DNA from: Tethya wilhelma | Lineage: Eukaryota; Porifera; Demospongiae; Tethyida; Tethyidae | Assembly: GCA_964030475.1 (NCBI GenBank) | Contig: CAXIPT010000001.1 | Span: forward strand, 20,684,353 to 20,748,352 | Direction of reading: 5' to 3' | DNA length: 64,000 nt | Part shown: piece by piece, positions 11,599 to 23,250 of the stretch | How the letters are laid out: each line of letters starts with the position of its first letter | Numbering within the stretch: position 1 is the stretch's first letter | Program-made: the position numbers and the translations under genes | The notes under the pieces: model-generated | What the model was told of the DNA's origin: nothing | What the model saw: only the letters and a program-made list of their open reading frames with translations | The model's database searches: none

Positions 11599-11840
11599 AA
11601 CATGGACGTGGACCTGGGTGAGTCTGTATATCCAGATATCGCCGATATTATCATTACGTCATTATTTTTTTGCGACCGATCGATCAACGCATTTATTGCG
11701 CATGCGTATAAACACGATTGACGACCAGCAAATTATTTGAGGTGTGAAGAATACATACAGCTTATGAGAATTAAGTGTTGGAGGTTATATTATCCTTATC
11801 AGTCCTGCAAATATATACTGCTTCAGTGAAACTCAAAACT
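11599..11840. promoter_or_regulatory. Short shared upstream region of two divergent genes
   Basis: Only 242 bp separate the start codons of the receptor-like gene (-) and trefoil gene 2 (+), so both promoters and 5' UTRs must fit here unless there are untranslated upstream exons. No TATA box is clearly placed. A GC-containing patch with GCGCATGCGTAT (about 11697-11708) is palindromic and could be a factor site. This is an inference from spacing. Confidence 0.4.
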
Positions 11841-14411
11841 ATGGGCAATGGTAATGTACGCAAGGCAAAGACCTCTAATAACACAAAAGAGACTGAACAA
11901 CCAGCTCAAAGTAGTTCTTCAGCAGAACCAGCAGAGGCCGAGCATAGAATGATAATTGACAACTCAGAAAGGGCAAAGGTATTGATTGACCTGGAGGATG
12001 AAACATCATTGCATGTGTCAGCTTCTGACCAGACATTTGCAGAAGCTCCCCATCCTTCTGAACTACCTAGTGCACCACCACCAGTTGTCTTAGTAAGTTG
12101 CCACCATATATATGCAGGAAACTAAAATTCTACTTAACTAGAATTAAAGAATTAAATATAAATTGTACACAGGTCTGTAGCATGCATTCGTCCATGATAA
12201 CGTACAATATGGTGGCATATATTATAGTTCAATTTGTATATAAGAAGCAGCAGGTGCACGTGGAGCCTTAGGATTCCTTATAATCACTTCAAATTAAGTC
12301 TAAGTGAAAATGAATATTCACACCAAAGTATTCTTGCAAAATCTCATGCAAAAAAAAAAATTATTTAGTACCTAGCACTCATTCTCATCACTTAACACAG
12401 GAGGTCATGAATTATTTCCAACAAAATTGAATTTTAGTACCCTCCAGGACAACAAAACTTTCCAGGACAACCTCAAACAGTCTACCCTGGCCAGAATTAT
12501 CCAGGAGGACCTCAAACAAGCTATATACAGTCTCAACCAGCTGTGTATCAGCAGGCACCCATGCCAGAGGCCGTACCTGGGGGACAACCATGGCCACCCC
12601 CTGCACCAGTTCAGCCAGCAACTCCACAACCTCAAATCCCTCTTGGATACAATATTCTAGTATGTTCTTGGATACAATATTCTAGTATGTGTGTAAAATG
12701 TTACTGTATTGATAATCTTATGTCATCCATGGTGGCCAGTTTAATTTTTATCCTTGGTTGTGAAGTTTGTCACGCTTCTGTTCTTTGTGAAGTCATAAAA
12801 ATTAAACCTGGATTCTGTTATGTCACTCTTTTCTCATAGGATGCTCTTCAGCATGGCAATGTAATTCAGTTGATATGCAAAGTCACAAACAAACCACTGA
12901 CAAATGTAAAAGGAGCAACAAATGCTAATGGAGTGTTTGGCAAACTCAACAGTAAGGCACAATATAAGACAAGACTTGTAATAACTTGAATCAAAAATCA
13001 CTCTGTATTTTGTTTGTGATTATTTGTCCATGTGCAGGTACCTTTACTGTTATAGTCCCTAAGGGTGCTGCTCAGGGGGTCATTATGCTTCACAATACAG
13101 TGGCCACTGGACTTTATCTGTCTGTCAACAAGGCTGGCTTCTTCCATGCGGTAAGTCTCTCGTATTCCTTTAAATGAAGTGAATTATAGTGAAAATTTAG
13201 TTGTAGTTAAGACTAAGTCTAGCAGCGTTAATCTCAATAACCACAGAGTTATATGTAAGAGAACCAATGTTTCATTTGTTTCAGGGTCAAGGTCGAAAGT
13301 GGTCCCACTTGCAGCCCATTGTCCAGCCTGATAACTCCGTCAGTTTCAAGTCGGTGGAGTGGGGAGGACTGGTGTGCTTCAATCGCAAAGGTTTACCATT
13401 TAAAGCTGAAAGTCAGCAAGATCCTGGCTCTCAATTTCATATAAGGATTGAGGTATACACACCTTAGTATAATTGTCAGAAATAAATGTGTAATGTATAT
13501 TCAATCTCTTCCATTATATAAAGAAACAAATGAATCTTAACTCTCAACAAATAACAACTCCATTCGGACGTCCATCCATTGCTGTGAGTATCATAACATA
13601 ATGGTATAATAATAATTATTGTAATAAATTCAAGATAAACTACCTCTCTCACAGAATCAGCTTCGGACTGATTGTCTAGTGCAACTGTTTTTAAAGAACT
13701 TCAACTTGTACAACCAGTACTTGTCTGTTGATCAGGCTGGTGCTATAGTGTATGGGGCTGATGGTAATGACACTGCAAGTAAGTGATATCATAAATCCAT
13801 CTGTTCTTGTTGCTTGTAGATAATATTATGGTGGTTCACAATAATACAGCTTGTTTCAAGTTGCTAGATCGTGGCATGGGAAGATTTTCCTTTCAATCTC
13901 AAAAGTTCAAAACTCTACAACTATCAATGATCAACAATGTATTGAATGCAAAGGTAAGCTAGATCTTGCCTTTTTCATTTTTGTTTCTGTCACAAAAAAA
14001 AGAGGAAATTTAACCAATATAATACTAAAGGATGCATAAATATGTAGATATTATGCACATACTGTCATGCTTATAGAGTGGAGTGTCTGGTAATGCTGTT
14101 GATTTCCAGCTAAAGGAGAATGTTGATGGAACTGCTTCGTTCGAATCAATCAACTGCCCAGGGGCCTTTATTTGCATAAACAACGGAGGAACAATTGAGA
14201 TTGGGCTCAATGTGGCAGTTGTGGTAGGGCAGAAGTGATAGACCTATAGCATGTGCTAAATTTTCCCCTCTTAATTCTACTGTAGATCATTACAGGAATT
14301 GGAAGAAATACGACTGTCAACAAGTAAGCAGTTTTGGATTGGTGATTGTCACTTAATTTTTATGTGGGTGCATGTTGTTGTTTCTTTCCCTGCAGGACAT
14401 ACCTCAATTAG
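11841..14411 (+). CDS. Tandem beta-trefoil-like protein 2, 451 aa
   Basis: Exons: 11841-12092, 12438-12659, 12840-12951, 13038-13150, 13285-13452, 13524-13583, 13655-13778, 13850-13953, 14077-14223, 14286-14323, 14396-14411. They sum to exactly 452 codons with stop. The ATG is the first after an in-frame TAA. Residues 1-84 are polar and charged (MGNGNVRKAK...), and a Gly at position 2 could be myristoylated, although position 6 is not Ser/Thr. Residues 85-158 are Pro/Gln/Tyr-rich (YPGQNYPGG). Trefoil-like domain 1 spans 159-289, with a 20-residue linker ending TPFGRPSIA. Domain 2 spans about 310-451, with LLDRGMG and DFQLKENVDGTASFESI. No membrane segment follows. Function is unknown. Shared exon phases with the other three copies show descent by tandem duplication. 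Confidence 0.85.
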
Positions 14412-14472
14412 CAAATCGACTACAAGTTCGATCCATTAGTCCCTACTATAAACAGCACTACATTTAAATTTT

Positions 14473-14851
14473 ACAAGTAGTAAAAATTTTGTAAAAAATA
14501 AGCAGTGTAGGAATGGGCAGTGCTCTAAAAAGCAATGAAACAAGCCGGGCAAGACTCGGAACTCTGGCACATGACTACTTCATTTCAGTCACTTAGCTGG
14601 ACATGCATGCCCTAGCTCATTATTTTGGTCAATACTGAGTCATGCAATCTTCAGCTACATGGTTTGCAATGGAGATGAAATAACAGCAAGCATGCAGGTA
14701 CGTAAAACCTATGTGAGATTATGAGACTTAGGCATAAAAAATGAAGTAGTCATGTGCCGGAGTTCCGAGTCTTGCCCGGCTTGTTTCATTGCTTTTTAGA
14801 GCACTGCCCATTCCTACACTGCTTATTTTTTACAAAATTTTTACTACTTGT
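14473..14851. repeat. Long palindromic repeat (family P), copy 1
   Basis: The left arm begins ACAAGTAGTAAAAATTTTG and the right arm ends with its reverse complement CAAAATTTTTACTACTTGT. Within the arms, AGCAGTGTAGGAATGGGCAG and GGCACATGACTACTTCATT occur in both orientations, so each arm is about 120 bp. This looks like a foldback or MITE-type element. A tail continues to about 15240 (starting with TTCGTTCACTTTTTTCAAC) and is shared with the copy at 46 kb. The element lies immediately downstream of trefoil gene 2 and may overlap its 3' UTR. Confidence 0.85.
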
Positions 14852-15661
14852 TCGTTCACTTTTTTCAACACTAAGGTGTTTAATTGCTTGAAGCTTACAG
14901 TCTCAGGAAAAGCAGGTGTGCTTGCGGTAACTATGAATGCGCATGCACATAATGAGTGCAAACCACGTGGTCTATTGACGACCTTTACCTACATAAAATG
15001 TCCACATTACAGTATAGAATTTTATACCAGAATTTCAAAGCTGCCTAAAAGTTTTGTTTGCTGACTTTTAGGCAACAAGCGAGTATCAAAGAACGTACTA
15101 CGGATGAAATCAAGTTACTTTGTATACTCAAAGTTGGCTCAATGTCTTTCGTTTCTCTGGAAATCGTGTTCAAGTAAGTCAGTCAGAAAGAAAACAAAAT
15201 TGCACTGTGAGTCTGGCTTCTCGCCAGCGCTCTCTCAAGAGTGCTCTAGAAAGTGTCTGTGAGTTTTGTTGGTATATACAGTTAGAAAACTGTCCAAGGG
15301 AGGCCTCTATGTATGTTTGAAGGCTTAGCTATCTTTCTCTGAGAGTTTATAAGCATAAACATTTTGTATTGTGTCAATGGGACAGTCGGCCCATTCCTAC
15401 TATACGTATACTACTGTACGTATGATATAGTCTCTGTTACTATCAATACTCATTATACATTACGTTTGAATCTTTTTGATTGGGTCACCCTTTACCTAGT
15501 TCACAAGCCCCTCCCATTGCGTGGGAGGATTGATAAATTGAGCTAGGTGTGTACACATCAAGCAGAGGTGGTGGTTTAATTAATTGTCAGTTCTGAAGTC
15601 CTGTGACTGCTGTCCACGAGTAAAGCCAACAGAATCAGCGCGCGAGGCTCCCTCTAGAGAT
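14852..15661. repeat. Tail of palindromic family P and flanking unique DNA
   Basis: Sequence to about 15240 matches the 3' tail of the repeat at 46422-46790, for example the block TACTTTGTATACTCAAAGTTGGCTCAA. It contains no intact frame. From about 15376 a short piece (CGGCCCATTCCTACTATACGTA) recurs at about 49850. The remainder to 15661 should contain the promoter and 5' UTR of trefoil gene 3. No clear TATA box was seen. Confidence 0.6.
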
Positions 15662-18600
15662 ATGGCATCTTCGGAACCACCCAAGCAGCAATTGTATCCC
15701 GAAGCCACCTATCCAAGTGCACCACCTCCAGTGAGTAAACGTTAAACAAGAAAATTAATATCAAACATGATTATTCTTTCAAACTGTATAGCTATATTTC
15801 TCTTGTCACCAATAATACGATCTGTATAGAGTTCGAATTGGCATCCATTTAAAGTAAATTTGTAGAGAAAAACCACATACCTGTTCCTAGAACACTGGTG
15901 AAAATCACACAAAAAAAGAATATTGTTTACTATCCAAATTTGTGGTTAAATAAAGATAACCACATAATTATTAATGACAGGGAGGCTGTACCTATACGTA
16001 TGTAAGATGTACGTGGCTATATATACCTGATTAAGTAGCACAATTATAAGCTAATTATGGCATTAAACAATGCTTCCTCTGTTGACTAGAAAGTTGCTGG
16101 CTATTTAAAACAATTAATACCAGATTTCAAATATTCATAGCCTAGTTGGAATTTGAACTGACTATCTCCACTGCATGGTGTATGTTTGTAGTATCAAATG
16201 AACGTCATGGTAATGAATAATATTGTTTATATATGTATCTACTGAACAAGTGCTAAACACATGACTTAGTGTATGTATATGAATGATGTAATAGTGCCCA
16301 TAACAGTACAAGTACATACAGTGTATAATTATGAAGTCTTACACGACTGTTGTTGACACCATTCTAAATTGTATGGAGAAAACCATTATGGTCATGGCTA
16401 TACACAGACACACACATTAGAGTTGCATGACCCTTAAGTGGGAAGCACTTGATGGTCAAGTGCTACACACTTAAGGGCATGCAACTACCGTATAGCAGGA
16501 AATTTTCGTTGGTGCAAAATTTCGTATAAACGCGCCAAAAGAATTTTTCGCAGTTTAGCAACCAAAGCTTTTATAGGCTAATTGCCGGTTACTGGCTGGG
16601 TGGAGGTGACAATAGAGTAGCTAGGGGTCATAGGGGGTCAATGAAAAACAAAATACCGTATAGCATATAGTGGGAAATTTTCGTACATTTCGTATGCGGT
16701 TTGAATATACGAAAATTAAAACTGCGAAAATTTAACTTCCGCATTTACTTTACACCACAGCCTCCACCTGGTGGATATGTCCCAGGTCAACCAGTACCTC
16801 AACCTGGCTATGCTCCAGGACCACCTCCAGCTGGGTATGTCCCCCAGCCTGGGTTTGCACCACCACCAGGACAGGTAAGAAAATGGGAAAAAAACAAACA
16901 AACAAACAAACAAAAAACAACCTGAAATATTCAACACCATAACCACTTGACTTCTTCCCCAAAACAATATTCATATGTATAGTACCCACCTCCCCCTGGA
17001 CCAGGGGGTATGGTACCACCATATGGTGCTCCACCAATGGCCCCACCAATGGCCCCTCAATTTGTAGGCCCACAACTGCCAACTGGATACAACATCCTGG
17101 TAAGAGAAAACAAAAATTTGAACTGAGCCACTCTGCATATAATTTTTAAATCTATATTATGTGTATGTATGGTAATGTTATTGTTATTGTGATGAGCTTT
17201 TCAATATCCTGTGATAATGTATGTCTTTGTTAACATGTAGGATGCCTTCCAAGGTGGTAATACTGTACAGTTGATTAGCAAGCTCACCAACAAACCAATG
17301 ACTTGTCTCAAGGGAGCAACAAACACCAATGGAGCGTTTGGCAAAGACAACAGTAAGTAGTACTGCATGTATCACAATCTTTTCCTTGAAGCTTACTCAC
17401 TATAATTATAATTATAGCTCTTTCTTGTGAAATAGGTAGATTGTATGGATACTGTAATACTGTTATCCAGTCATAAATTTGGTTAATATCTATGCACATT
17501 TATTATTATTAATATCTGAGACCCAGCCATGAAAACTATGTTTCAAAAAGCATTATCATATAGTTACTCTTTTGTAGTATAATAGCTACTGTGAAAATGT
17601 GCACAATATAGCCGTTTTGAATCAATTTTCATTTCTTGTTCATGCAGGTACCTTTACTGTTGTGATCCCCAAGGGTGCTGCTCAGGGAATCATCATGCTC
17701 CACAATACAGTCTCGACCGGACTCTATCTCTCTGTCAACAAAACAGGATTCTTTAATGTGGTAAGTTACATGCATAATGGCCATAGGCAACAACTCTTTT
17801 AGAATCTTATAGATTGTGAGTTTCTTCGTCACTAGAAAATTTCTTCTATCAGTATAATACATGTACATTACGAGCTAGCAGAAAAGTCAAAAATTGCATG
17901 GGCATAATATAGGCCACCTGCAGAATCTGTTATTTTTGTCATTTCAACTTTTCGCGACTATACGTTATTGGGGGGAAGGTAATCATGAATTCTTTACTAT
18001 TTATGCAGGGTAAAGGTCGCAAGTGGTCCCACTTACAGCCCTTGGTCCAGCCTGATAACTCTGTCAGTTTTAAGTCAGTGGAGTTTGGGGGACTGGTGTG
18101 TTTCAATCAGAAAGGAGCACCTGCTAAAGCAGCCAACATGCAAGATCTTGGTTCCCAGTTCTTCATTCGCATTGAGGTATTGTACTTACTAGCTGATGCA
18201 TACAACTTTGCCAGTACTATATGGTATCATTTTTTTTGCTTTTTCTATAAACTTGTATAGAGACAAACTGGAGTACCTTCTCAACCAATCAATACTCCAT
18301 TTGGACGCCCTTCCATTGCTGTGAGTATAACACACACACACACACACACGCACACACACATTGACACATATACACACATTTGCTCAAGCACCTTAAAACT
18401 TGTCATTCTCATTTTCTTTTTCTCCTTCAGAACCAACTCCGTACTGACTGTCTGGTGCAGCTCTATCTGAAGCCCTTCAACATGTACTTGGGCATCGACA
18501 AGATAGGAAATATTCTCACTCTTTCTGACGGCAACAACACTGACAGTAAGTTATAATGAGGGGGGGGGGTGGGCAAACTTAACATTTTGTTAACATTGAA

Positions 18601-18894
18601 GATTATAAACTATAGCTATTGAAACCAGGTTTACTATGTGAATAATACAGTAATATTAATTATTTTATTTTAATCATCTGTCATGTAAAAAAAAATGCTC
18701 AATATATACTCAATTCTTCCTCCAGCTTGTTTGAAGGTTGTTGATCGTGGAATGGGTGTGTTTTCATTTGAATCCAACAAGTACAAGTTTATGCGACTTA
18801 CAATTGCCAAGGGTGCTCTTTCTGGAAAGGTATTATGCTCTATATAGCTACTGCATGTATACACACACACGTACACACACACGTACACACACAA

Positions 18895-18925
<31 letters not shown>

Positions 18926-18949
18926 CACATGCACACACATGCACACAAA

Positions 18950-19026
<77 letters not shown>

Positions 19027-19573
19027 ACACGAAAAGACTGGCATAAAACATAATATTATTTGATCTCAAACTAGCCATACATGATGCCTACATGTATAGC
19101 TCAATACATTGTATTGCAATGTGACCACAGAAATCGATCTGTAATTGTAGGGATTGCCCGACAGAAATGCTGACTTCCAGTTGAAGGAGAATCCTGATGG
19201 GACAGCTGTCTTTGAGTCCGTGGGCACCCCAGGCTACTCCATTGGCATTGTTGGTGGGGGAGCACTCCAATCTAACATAAATGTGGCACTTGTGGTACGT
19301 ATGTACAAGAGATTGATATATTCTTACTATTGCTATAGACATACTGCAAAGTTCTTGCAAATAGTTATAGCAATGTTTTCAATTTTTTTTGTTGTATGTA
19401 TATAGGTTGTTACTGGAGTTGGAAAGTCACTGAACATTGCAAAGTAAGTCATTCTGAAATAATAATCTTAAGTAGCAAGAGTCAACATCATGAGATTGAA
19501 AAAAAAAATATTTATGAAGATTTTAAATTTATTCTTCTTACTCTTTTCACTTTTCAGGACTCCTCTCAATTAG
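15662..19573 (+). CDS. Tandem beta-trefoil-like protein 3, 389 aa
   Basis: Exons: 15662-15730, 16761-16874, 16983-17099, 17241-17352, 17648-17760, 18009-18176, 18261-18320, 18431-18545, 18726-18829, 19151-19294, 19406-19443, 19558-19573, totalling 390 codons with stop. Residues 1-100 are a Pro/Gly/Tyr-rich tail (PPPGGYVPGQPVPQPGY), with the sticky, disordered look of many scaffold proteins. Trefoil-like domain 1 is residues 101-231 (IMLHNTVSTGLYLSVN, KGRKWSHLQPLVQPDNSVS). The linker is 232-251 (TPFGRPSIA). Domain 2 is 252-389 (NQLRTDCLVQLYLKPF, VVDRGMGVFSFES, DFQLKENPDGTAVFESVGTPG). Every intron from the third on falls at the same codon phase as in the sister genes. A possible polyadenylation signal AATAAA lies at 19764-19769. 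Function is unknown. The fold assignment rests on repeated strand patterns and is moderate. Confidence 0.88.
16412..16740. repeat. Hairpin and CCGTATA-type repeat in intron 1 of trefoil gene 3
   Basis: GTTGCATGACCCTTAAGTG (about 16412) pairs with CACTTAAGGGCATGCAAC (about 16469-16486) to form a hairpin around an inner CACTTGAT/ATCAAGTG-like pair. Next to it are two copies of CCGTATAGC...GGAAATTTTCGT. That sequence is the terminal motif of small elements found elsewhere in the window (41453-41657, 54.7 kb, 57.4-58.0 kb). Confidence 0.55.
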
Positions 19574-19938
19574 AAGAACTCTTTCTAAGACTAAAGCTAG
19601 TAAATAGGCATTCTAATTGTTCCAGCAGCTGCAGTAGTGGTTTTTAAGCATTATGTTGTGTTATATCATAGCATAATACATAAACAATTTTACAGTAACT
19701 GATTTTTTAGTAAGTTCTAGTATGCACCTTTACCAACCAGATGTTATGTTGCATAATTATGATAATAAAAAAAAACAAAAAACAAAACAAAACAACAACA
19801 AAAAAAAAAAGAAAAAAGAAAGAAGGGTACTAAATTTTAATAATAATTAGAGTCCTCTATTAATTATTGAACGAAAGAAAAAAATCTACCCTCTAGAGTT
19901 TGAACACTCAACTATGTACTGTCTTCACCATTGTTTAG
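19574..19938. other. 3' flank with A-rich tract
   Basis: Holds the probable 3' UTR and polyadenylation signal of trefoil gene 3. An A-rich stretch (19765-19830) of AAC/AAAG repeats follows. No gene seen. Confidence 0.5.
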
Positions 19939-22674
19939 CTATTTGTGCTGAGTCACAGCGGGAGGTTTCATTGCAACTTTTTTGGGATGTAATATATACC
20001 GGAAATTGGGAGGAGGGGAAGAGAGAGGTCTTGTAGCTCCATCAGTGGGTAAGGTGGGAAGAGGTTTAGTAGCTCTATCCGGGAGAGTGGGAGGTTTTGT
20101 AGCTTCATCATCAGTTAAGAAAGAGAGAAGTTTCTTAGCTCCATCACTTGGAAAGGTAGGGAGAGGTTTCATGGCTCTATCCGGGAGAGTGCACGTGGGA
20201 GGTTCTGTAGCTTCATCATCAGTTAAGAAAGAGAGAAGTGTCGTAGCTCCATCAGTTGGTAAGGTAGGGAGAGGTTTAGTAACTCTATCCGGGAGAGTGG
20301 GAGGTTTTGTACCTCCATCAGTTGAGAAAGAGAGAGGTTGTGTTGCTCTATCAGGGAACGAGAGAGGTTTGTATTTTAGAGCTCTATCAGTGGGGAAAGG
20401 GAGAGGTTTCGTAGCTCTTACAAAAGAAAGGTGTTTTGTTGCTCTTTGGGGGAAAGAGAGAGGTTTTGTAGCTCTTTGAGGGAGAGTGAGAGATTTCGTA
20501 GCTCCATCAGTTGGTAAGGTAGGAAGAGGTTTCATAGCTGTTTGGGAAGAATTAAGGGGAGATTTTGTTGCTTTTTTGGAGATAGCAATAGTTCTAATGT
20601 TGACAGTTGTAGCAATCTTCAATAGATCACTCTCCATTGAAGTGGTCTTCTCTGATTCAACAACAAGAACGCTCAATGCTTTCAGTTGTACCTTGCGTGT
20701 TAAACTTTGTTTCCAAGTGGAATGAATCATTGCAATGTGCTCACCTGTAAGAGGTACATTCAACATGAGAGAGAACTCGAAGAGTTGAGGTAAAGAAAGC
20801 AAGATGGCAAAAAATAGTTTCAGTCCAGCACTATCTTGGAATTCTTCTACAAGAGAAGAGCTAACTTCAAGATTAACTAGCTGTCCAATGCGTACCTGTT
20901 CTACCAAGCCAAGAGCAACTTTTGAAAAATCGATTCGTAAACAATCTTGTAGATATAAATTCTTCAATGATGGTTTGGCAAACAGCAATCTGTAGTCAAG
21001 TACTGTCGCCCTACCAAACACAGCTCTACGAATAATCAGCGACTCGAAGTCCACGCTTCCTTCAGCTATTCGAGAGATCATATCTTCTCGAAGATTGTGT
21101 AAACTATTAATGGTGACCTTTTTGAGTTTCACTTGCTTGAAAGTGAACAACCAGGTCGCAAACTGAGCAGAGAACCCACAACTTGTTTCAAGAAAGAGAC
21201 ATTTGTATTGGAGAGAACAATCATCATCTATGAGGAAAGGAGCCACTAAAGCAGGAGCTGATTTGTCAGGTTTATAATCGACATTTGAGGCACTAAGTGT
21301 AAGAGTCTGCTCACAAGAACATGGTGTTGAGAGAAAAGTCAATACTACTTGTTGAAGGACACTAGCCGTGATAGGAGTCACTGTAAAGTCCAGATGTTTC
21401 AAAGTAGGTTTTTGGAGGCAAGATTGTACCCATGAATTAAGAAGAGAGAAAGATAAATTTGACCATGGTGTGCTCTTCACAACATGTACAGGATTGAAGG
21501 ATCCTGAACCAAAGCTCTGCCTAATTTCGTGAATAGAGATTTTGATCTCTTCCAGTTTCTGTTGATGGTTGGTGATTGCCATGAGCTTTTGGAATTGGGG
21601 ACAAGGTGATACTGCCATTCCTCTGGCTTCAAGAGAAAATGATCTTAAACCACTAAATGATGTGGTCAAAATTTGATCCACAGATCCTGTTATGTAACTG
21701 GCACAATTGCTAATACATAGTCGTAACGAGGAAAGCACAGGGTGAGGATTTAAGAGGATCATGTCTAAAACTTTGGAAGGGATTACGGTAGTCGATTTCA
21801 TGTTCTTTCCTGGATAAGCGCTCAAAGGCGGTTGTTTGTTAGTTTCACCAATAAAAGTGAGAGATTCTATTTTTTTGAAGAATTCCACAAGTAAGGGAAA
21901 GTCTGTGCCCTCACATTCAAAATGCTCCAAGAATGTACCAAATTCACGAGAAAATATGCACAGATCCTTTGGATAGTAGGAGCATTTCTCCATTAGGAGA
22001 GCTATGGCAGTTGAATCAGGTAGGAAGTGGCCATCTTGAGTGAACAGGTGAGTGTAGCGTTTTGATACACTTAGTGACAACTTACATGACTCACTGTACA
22101 TAGGAGTTGGTGGGACAACACCTTTGTGTATTGTAACTTCGTGACGAGTCATCCAGACACAAACAGTAGGTCTATCACCATTGTCTTGCTTTTTTGCTGA
22201 AGACTTTGGTGATTCTTTATCCTTCTTGGCAGCAACAAGACAATTCACAACATCCATCGGCTGTTTCTCGGCAGGATAATCTTCCACAATCTCGTTGTCA
22301 ACCAATGGACGTCTCTTTTCAGCTGCTGACAGCCACTTGGAGTAGCCATAAGGTCGATCATCACGTAGGATAGTGCGACAAACTGATTCAAGAAGAAACT
22401 CTTTCCAGGTGGTTCCCTTTGATGGTCGACAATGTAATACATGACCAGTGAATCCTTTGTAGATATGTTCCCATACTTTCTCCATGTCCAACCCAGATAC
22501 AAATGCAGTTTGTTCCAGCCTACAGATGTCAATGACTGGTATCTTGTGGAGTATCTTTCTTCGATAATAAATTGGCAACAGGGCCAAAACATCAGCAGGG
22601 TATTCACACAGTTCTTGTAAAATGTATGAAAAGCATGTCTCCTCAAGAGACTGTACTTGAAAAGTCTTAGCCAT
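19939..22674 (-). CDS. Intronless F-box/LRR-like protein A, 911 aa, with C-terminal tandem repeats
   Basis: One uninterrupted frame. Residues about 30-70 (LPIYYRRKILHKIP, DICRLEQTAF, W-E-H) look like an F-box: an LP start, a helix ending in I..L/IP, then V.D..RLE. Residues about 270-690 contain degenerate leucine-rich stretches (LSSLRLCISNC, LKHLDFTVTPI, LKNLYLQDC, LVNLEVSSS, LKALSVLVVES) spaced like irregular LRRs. The last 180 residues are tandem low-complexity units of about 12 residues, for example ATKPLPTLPTDG and RATKPLSFP, rich in Lys, Pro, Thr and Ser. Known role if the F-box is right: substrate receptor of an SCF ubiquitin ligase. This is inference, as no Skp1-contact residues can be verified. 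An adjacent paralogue in the same orientation (23251-25528) shows tandem duplication. Absence of introns fits retrocopy origin or simply a single-exon family. Confidence 0.72.
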   Translation of the reverse strand: MAKTFQVQSLEETCFSYILQELCEYPADVLALLPIYYRRKILHKIPVIDICRLEQTAFVSGLDMEKVWEHIYKGFTGHVLHCRPSKGTTWKEFLLESVCRTILRDDRPYGYSKWLSAAEKRRPLVDNEIVEDYPAEKQPMDVVNCLVAAKKDKESPKSSAKKQDNGDRPTVCVWMTRHEVTIHKGVVPPTPMYSESCKLSLSVSKRYTHLFTQDGHFLPDSTAIALLMEKCSYYPKDLCIFSREFGTFLEHFECEGTDFPLLVEFFKKIESLTFIGETNKQPPLSAYPGKNMKSTTVIPSKVLDMILLNPHPVLSSLRLCISNCASYITGSVDQILTTSFSGLRSFSLEARGMAVSPCPQFQKLMAITNHQQKLEEIKISIHEIRQSFGSGSFNPVHVVKSTPWSNLSFSLLNSWVQSCLQKPTLKHLDFTVTPITASVLQQVVLTFLSTPCSCEQTLTLSASNVDYKPDKSAPALVAPFLIDDDCSLQYKCLFLETSCGFSAQFATWLFTFKQVKLKKVTINSLHNLREDMISRIAEGSVDFESLIIRRAVFGRATVLDYRLLFAKPSLKNLYLQDCLRIDFSKVALGLVEQVRIGQLVNLEVSSSLVEEFQDSAGLKLFFAILLSLPQLFEFSLMLNVPLTGEHIAMIHSTWKQSLTRKVQLKALSVLVVESEKTTSMESDLLKIATTVNIRTIAISKKATKSPLNSSQTAMKPLPTLPTDGATKSLTLPQRATKPLSFPQRATKHLSFVRATKPLPFPTDRALKYKPLSFPDRATQPLSFSTDGGTKPPTLPDRVTKPLPTLPTDGATTLLSFLTDDEATEPPTCTLPDRAMKPLPTFPSDGAKKLLSFLTDDEATKPPTLPDRATKPLPTLPTDGATRPLSSPPPNFRYILHPKKVAMKPPAVTQHK

Positions 22675-23250
22675 TACTAATGTTTTATAGACTATATATA
22701 GTTGATCAAAATTTATTGATTAATAGCAAACCTGTATGAGCTCTGGCCTGGCACAGATGGTTATATTTATTGAATCAATGATAGGGCCTTTTAGGATTTT
22801 GACTTCAGTCTTTCCCAACGTTGTACTGATCCAGCCAAGGGAGTCTCCCATAAATTATGCAGTTGTACTGCATCTGTACCGTACCCATGCAGCCGGTGCA
22901 TATATGGGAGTCATGCATGACCATCACACCATATCAGGCATCTTGTTTACATATACGTATATCACGCGTACAACTTGAGTCAAGTCCTACCACAATATTG
23001 TTCAAGTGTATTTGAAACAATTATGATTGAATTACAGCTTCCTGAATATAGAAGAATAGCATTGGTTATTATTATTAATAGCTAATATTGTTATTATATA
23101 TCTAGGATAACTAGCACCACTCCTAAGTTTGCGAAGTAAAAAATATTAAGTTTTTCTACGGACAAAAAAACCCAACTATAATAAAAATAATTACGATTAT
23201 TACTAAAAAAACAAACTATAATAATATACACAATATTGACACAAGCACAA
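22675..23250. other. Intergenic spacer between F-box/LRR-like paralogues
   Basis: AT-rich. No supported gene was seen. The first about 70 bp must hold the 5' UTR of paralogue A. Confidence 0.4.

Noticed and set aside
11775..11840. Upstream extension MLEVILSLSVLQIYT of trefoil gene 2 as a signal peptide
   Set aside because: That frame starts at GTG, not ATG. The first ATG is at 11841.
18738..19053. Open frames of His-Thr, Cys-Val or Ser-Leu repeats over microsatellites (also at 102-350, 5859-6233, 38841-39277, 50124-50496, 52825-53065)
   Set aside because: They are translations of (CA)n or (CT)n tracts in introns or spacers and have no other coding signal.
19982..20725. + strand frames opposite the 911-aa gene (GRGFVALSGRVGGF-like)
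   Set aside because: These are shadows of the C-terminal tandem repeats of the - strand gene.
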